Assembly (NCBI GenBank): GCA_002104945.1
Contig: MCFH01000050.1
Location: 127,501-191,500 of the forward strand
Direction: 5' to 3'
DNA from: Piromyces finnis
Taxonomy: Eukaryota; Neocallimastigomycota; Neocallimastigomycetes; Neocallimastigales; Neocallimastigaceae
DNA length: 64,000 bases
The position numbers were made by a program, and so were the translations under genes. Numbering within the stretch: position 1 is the first letter of the stretch; the number at the start of each line of letters is the position of its first letter. A model generated the notes under the pieces. That model was not told the origin of the DNA and made no database searches. It worked only from the letters and a program-made list of their open reading frames with translations. This document shows positions 58,395 to 64,000 of this stretch, piece after piece.

Positions 58395-61300
58395 TATTGA
58401 ATTATATTTACTTTGTTGTTTATTTTAAAATATCTTGTTATATGATAATTTTTACAATTACTATTAAAACTTTATTTATTTCTATTGAAATTTTTTTTTG
58501 AATTTTTTTTGAAATTTTTATTGAAATATAGGCACTTTAATTTTATTATTGTTGCTTATATTATTACTATCCGCTAAATTATTATATTATTATACTGTTA
58601 TATTTTCTATATTTATTAAAACAAGTTTTCACTCATTTATTTATAATTATTGTTATTCCTCGAATATTACTATGTTTTATTGTTGAAATTATAAATAAGA
58701 AAAGAATATTTTAATAATAATTAAGATATCCTTTTTTTTTATGTAATTAGTACTGATATTAAAAAATAAACGAATATTATATACATAATATAGTTTATAT
58801 AATACAATTCAACGTTACTATAAAATTAATATTTGATTAAATTTTATTATTTCTCGATAATATATATTATTAAATATACTTTGAAGATGTTTAATTTTTT
58901 CTATTCTATGTTTTTTTCTTTTGTTTGTTTGTTTTTGTTTTGTTTTGTTTTGTTTATAAATTATAATTTATTATATGAAATGTTGAAAATTTTAATTATA
59001 AATAATGTCCCTATAAAATTTAAATATTTATCATAACAAAATATTTACAAATTAATAATTTTAATATTAAATATTTGAAAATATTATTTTATTATTTATC
59101 ATTACTTAAATAAAAGATGACTATCTTACTTTCAATTTTTGTAAGGCCAACGTTAATATGAATGTCTAGTTATTTATTATAATCAATTAATAGAAATGAT
59201 AATTTTTACTTTGACAATTTATTTTATTATATTAAATTTTAAATTTATAATCTAGCTATTAAAAAAAAAAAAAGCAAGTCAATTTTATTTATTATTTAAA
59301 GCTTTAATATAATTATTCTTCTTTAAAAAAGAAAAAAAAGATATATATTTTTAGTATTGTTCTAAACAAATTTTACTTTATAATGATATTAATAAAGTAA
59401 AATTATAAATTATTTAAAATAAAATAAAAAATTATATTTATGTTATAATAAAAAAAAAAAATATTTAATATTTATATTATACATTAAAAAGGGATAAATT
59501 CAACATTTTCAATTTTTTAAATTTTCATATATTAAAAATATATAGTTAATATACTTTAATTATATTAGTTTACATATAATTATATAACAAAAATTTCAAA
59601 AACTAGTAATGATTTAATTCTATTTTTAATTATATTTTTAAAACTAATAAAACAACTTTGAGGATGTTGGATATGATTGTAAAATATAAATATTCATGAA
59701 CTATATATCATATATCAACAACATTATTATTTATTCATAATCACCATTATATAATGATTATAGTTGTTGTGATAAAAATGATATGTTTAGTATTAATAAA
59801 ATTTTAATAGATAAATATTATTATATAATATATATAATATATTTAATAATATAATTAAAAATCATTTGTCATGTTGATCCTCCTTTTAAAACCATCATCT
59901 TTATATCATATCCTATTACTATAGAAATAAAAACAATAAATAAGTATTATTTTTAAAGAATTATAATAATTATCAAATTACTCTTAACGTTTCTTTTTGT
60001 TTGCTTAATTCATCCTATATTACATCTATCTTACATGAATATAAATTATTTATTATCATTTGTCATTTGGTATATTAATTTTTACTTTTTTAAAATGAAC
60101 TCTTTTTTTTTTTTTCCTCTTTTAACATTTCATTATTATATAAACAATTATGAATTCATGTATTTGTTTTTTTCAATATCGATAATATTTCTTTATATTA
60201 ATATGCTTAAACCACTATCATTATTATTAATATTATTATTCTAATTATATAGCAATATTATTACCAAATAATAATAGCGGCCTCTTTTAATTAAAAAAAA
60301 ATATTAAGTAATTAGTTATAAAACAACATAAAATTGATATGTTAAATTTTATTGTTCATTACGGTGACTTACCATCATATCATTGGTTTAACTCTTAATA
60401 TATAGAAAATTATGAATATTTGTATCCTTTCTGCATTTAATATTATTAATATACATTATTAAACCATATATTAACTTTGTTTAATAGTAAACTAAAAAAT
60501 TTAATGAATCCATTTTTTAAACTTAAATAATCTTAATTAAATAATATATTTATCCTATTACTATTACAATATATTATAATACATTGTACTGAAAAAAGGT
60601 TACACTTTAATTGTAAAAAATTTTGATTTTACCAAAGTAATGATAAAGTTTTGTAGGAGATAGATTAATGTATAATTTTAAGGGAATAAATAATAGTAAT
60701 TTTAAATATTAAAGACACATAAAATATAATAACTCTATATTATAAAATAACGACACCTTTTTTTATAATAATAAATAAAGTTTATTATTTAATTAGAGAT
60801 TTTTTAATAATAAAATTAATATGATGAATTTTTTACAAACATTTATGCCATTGAATATTAAGCACATCCTCTGTTAACTATATTATATATATTTAATTAA
60901 AATTAAAAATAATTATACCTTTCTTTTTTGAAAAAATCAAAAGTTTATTAAATATTATTTTTATATGGATTTATAATTTTTAAAATAGAAATAATCCTTG
61001 GATATTACATCGTTTTAAGATTCATTTTGTTATATTATTCACAGATTTTATCATGGAAGTGTTTTTATTAATTTTAACATTAATATTTGTTTGAAATCTA
61101 AATAATAAAATATTATTTCAAATTTTCAAATGAAAATAAACATAATCATAAACACAGCCATAGTTCTTCCTGAAAACTCCAGTGTTGTTTTGAGAGATGA
61201 AAGTCATTTAATTGACAAAGTAACGCTTATTGATATCTCCATAATATTATTATCATATTTAATATGTATACTATAGTGGGTGTAGCATCACCATAATACA

Positions 61301-61676
61301 CCTAAATCATTAAATGCTATAAAGTAAAATTAATACAAATTTAATTTTTTTTTTTTACTTTGATTAATCTCAATAAAACAATTTTATTAAAATTGTGATG
61401 AAAAAATATTAAACTCCATTTTTTTATTAGCACTACTTATTTTATTATTACGTTTAATTTTTTTTTTTTTTATTAATTGTAATTCTATACTTTTATTAAT
61501 TTTATAAATTTATACTTTATTAATATACACTTAAATCTAATTATTTACTTTTTTTTCTTTTTTTTTTTAGAAAAAATAAAATTAAAATCAATCAATTATA
61601 TTCTATTTTCTATTTTAATTAAAAAAAATGAAATCTAAAAAAAATGATAAAAAGAAAATAAAAAAAAAAACATAAT
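58395..61676. other. 3.3-kb spacer
   Basis: Lies upstream of the RhoGAP gene and downstream of the DHHC gene. Mostly AT-rich; one island near 61140-61310 is less AT-rich and coding-like in pieces (VYYGDATPTIVYI on the minus strand) but broken by stops. Frames at 58833-59036 and 60035-60244 are Phe/Ile-rich low complexity. Confidence 0.5.
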
Positions 61677-63413
61677 TTATTTTTGTTTCTCTTTTTTTCT
61701 TAACAGGATATTAAATAAAACATCGTTATCTGAATCATCTGAATCATCTGAATCCTTTTTAGTATTAGAATAGGAATTTATTGATGAAGATGGTTGGGTA
61801 ATAGATACTTTTTTATGTAAATTTGAATGATGTTCTTCATTTCTATGTATTGATTTTGTTGTTTTACGAATTTTTGGTCCAATATATGATATTGGTCCAT
61901 TTTGATAATCATGAAGATTATCCTGAGATTCTTCTAAAATATCTGATGGTGGTTCAATGGTACCATTAGCAACACCACTATAAAATTCTTTTGAACGATA
62001 TGGATACTTTTCATATAATATAAACTCTAGTGGTGGCCAATGAATAGCCATATTATCAGGTTGATTAGTTTGAAATTCTGTTCCATCACCCGATGGAAAT
62101 GAACAAAGCCACCAAAGCCAATAATTTTTACCAAAAACTTGTTCAATATTTTGAAAAAGCCCTAAATCATATGGGTATTTTTGAGATACTTCTAAAATTC
62201 CTCTTTCAACTAACTTTCCAATACGACTTACTTGAATTTTTTCAATACGGGTAACATTACGAACAAGATAAATAATTTGATATAATGCCATTGAAAGAAT
62301 AAAAAAATAAAGTACAACTGATAAAAAACCATTAATTATCATAAATACAACCATTTTACGACTAACATTTGTTACCGGAAAAGTTAGTTCTGAGTAATAT
62401 CTATCTTGGAACATGATATATCCCTTAATAATAAAGAATACTAAAATAAAACCTACAGTGAATAGCAAACTAATATATATTATGAATCGGAGAAAGAATG
62501 GTAGATTTTTATGGCCTACACAATTATTAATCCAAATACCTATTTTAAATTAAAAATAGTATATATATATATTAATATGATAAAGTAATGAAATAATCCA
62601 TAATAAATAAATAAGGATTTAATTTTATTTTTATAAAAGAAAATACAATTGTTATATATTGAACTTAATATGGGTTTGTAATAAATCTATTGCTACAAAC
62701 TTTATAAAATAATTATACTCATTTTCATAAATACTTACAATGATGATCAAATTTTAATACACAATGTTTACAAATAGAACAATGGTGAGCTCTTGGAGGC
62801 TTATATGATAAACAGTGCTTACACCACATCTTTTTGTCATATATTTCTTTTAATACTTTATTTTCAACTTCAATAATATTATCTAAACTATTCTCTTTAT
62901 ACCGAAGAAAATGTTCGTTTTTTACTCCTTTCATTGATGCCATATATTCTGAAGGGAGATATCCTTTTGTTACTTTTTTATTAACTTTTCCAGGATCAAT
63001 AAATGAACATATAAAAAAATTTAGTAAACTAATAGCATATATTATATTAAATGGTACTAAAATGTACCATTCAAGATTATTTTTATATTGTTTGAGCCAT
63101 GGTATAAAAATGAAATATTGTGAACTTATGGGTATATAAAATAAAAAAAATAAAGCTGCATTCCTTAACAATGCTTTTAGTTTAAAAGTTTCTCCAATTT
63201 CACTTTTTAAAAGGCTAATTATAAATTATACATTTAAAATATACGAAAAATTCAAAAATATATTTTTAAGTGTTGGTATATGTAAGTATACTTTTTATAA
63301 ATAAATAAATATGAAAATAATATAGAATGATATTTATTAATAATTAAAATAAAACATATAAATAAAATATATCATATGAACAATTACCCTTTTAAATTAT
63401 CCAATACAGACAT
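61677..63413 (-). CDS. DHHC-type protein S-palmitoyltransferase
   Basis: Three exons: 63413-63388, 63214-62739, 62539-61677; 454 residues. Two N-terminal membrane segments (ALFFLFYIPISSQYFIFI; ILVPFNIIYAISLLNFFIC) precede the DPG motif (SFIDPGKVNKK), then the Cys-rich domain KMWCKHCLSYKPPRAHHC, SICKHCVLKFDHHC and IWINNCVGHKN, then two more segments (LLFTVGFILVFFIIKGYIMF; VFMIINGFLSVVLYFFILSM). A TTxE-like position reads NVTRIEK. The catalytic Cys of DHHC (near residue 168) has its codon split by the second intron. The cytoplasmic tail has NIEQVFGKNYWLWWL, a feature shared with Pfa4/ZDHHC6-like enzymes, and ends in DSDDSDDSDND. It attaches palmitate to protein Cys residues at internal membranes. 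The acceptor of exon 2 is chosen for the frame; a second AG a few bases on would also fit. Confidence 0.9.

Positions 63414-64000
<587 letters not shown>

Overview
The window is nuclear DNA of a eukaryote with very AT-rich, homopolymer-laden intergenic sequence, many short GT-AG introns and long Asn (AAT/AAC) runs inside proteins. I read it as an early-diverging zoosporic fungus, most probably an anaerobic rumen fungus (Neocallimastigomycota). The main grounds are an axonemal dynein intermediate chain in a genome of this composition, which argues against Dictyostelium (no cilia), a RhoGAP joined to a bacterial surface-protein-like module, and a plant-type LRR receptor ending in an SH3 domain. 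All exon structures were assembled by hand from GT/AG sites and frame continuity; each complete multi-exon gene closes to an exact multiple of three.

Layout from left to right. 1-776 (-): 5' part of a zf-GRF + HARP-like protein, probably a SMARCAL1-type annealing helicase cut by the window edge. 2795-3186 (+): small unknown protein. 4159-8517 (+): 15-exon DNAI4/WDR78 axonemal dynein intermediate chain. 8913-11692 (-): UBE2U-type E2, convergent with it. 12473-15836 (-): LRR-transmembrane-SH3 protein. 18715-19951 (+): a decayed or foreign coding stretch whose in-frame stops are all TAA/TAG. 21.7 and 22.3-22.7 kb (-): relics of an SH3 exon and of a reverse transcriptase. 25099-27837 (+): Polo-like kinase. 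30234-32440 (-): PWWP protein with a C-terminal LEDGF/TFIIS-N-like helical domain. 34773-37665 (-): folliculin. 42.9-43.3 kb (-): possible Cys-rich secreted-protein relic. 43914-45880 (+): BRX1. 46961-50586 (-): cytosolic AlaRS. 52461-54902 (+): AP-2 mu subunit. 55726-58394 (-): RhoGAP fused to the bacterial-like module. 61677-63413 (-): DHHC palmitoyltransferase.

Most genes are housekeeping: translation, ribosome assembly, endocytosis, nutrient signalling, mitosis, palmitoylation. They form no operon or obvious pathway cluster. The accessory interest lies in the RhoGAP fusion (55.7-58.4 kb), the PWWP + IBD-like architecture (30.2-32.4 kb), the TAR-rich stretch (18.7-20.0 kb) and the relics in the long spacers. 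I saw no tRNA, rRNA or CRISPR array by eye.
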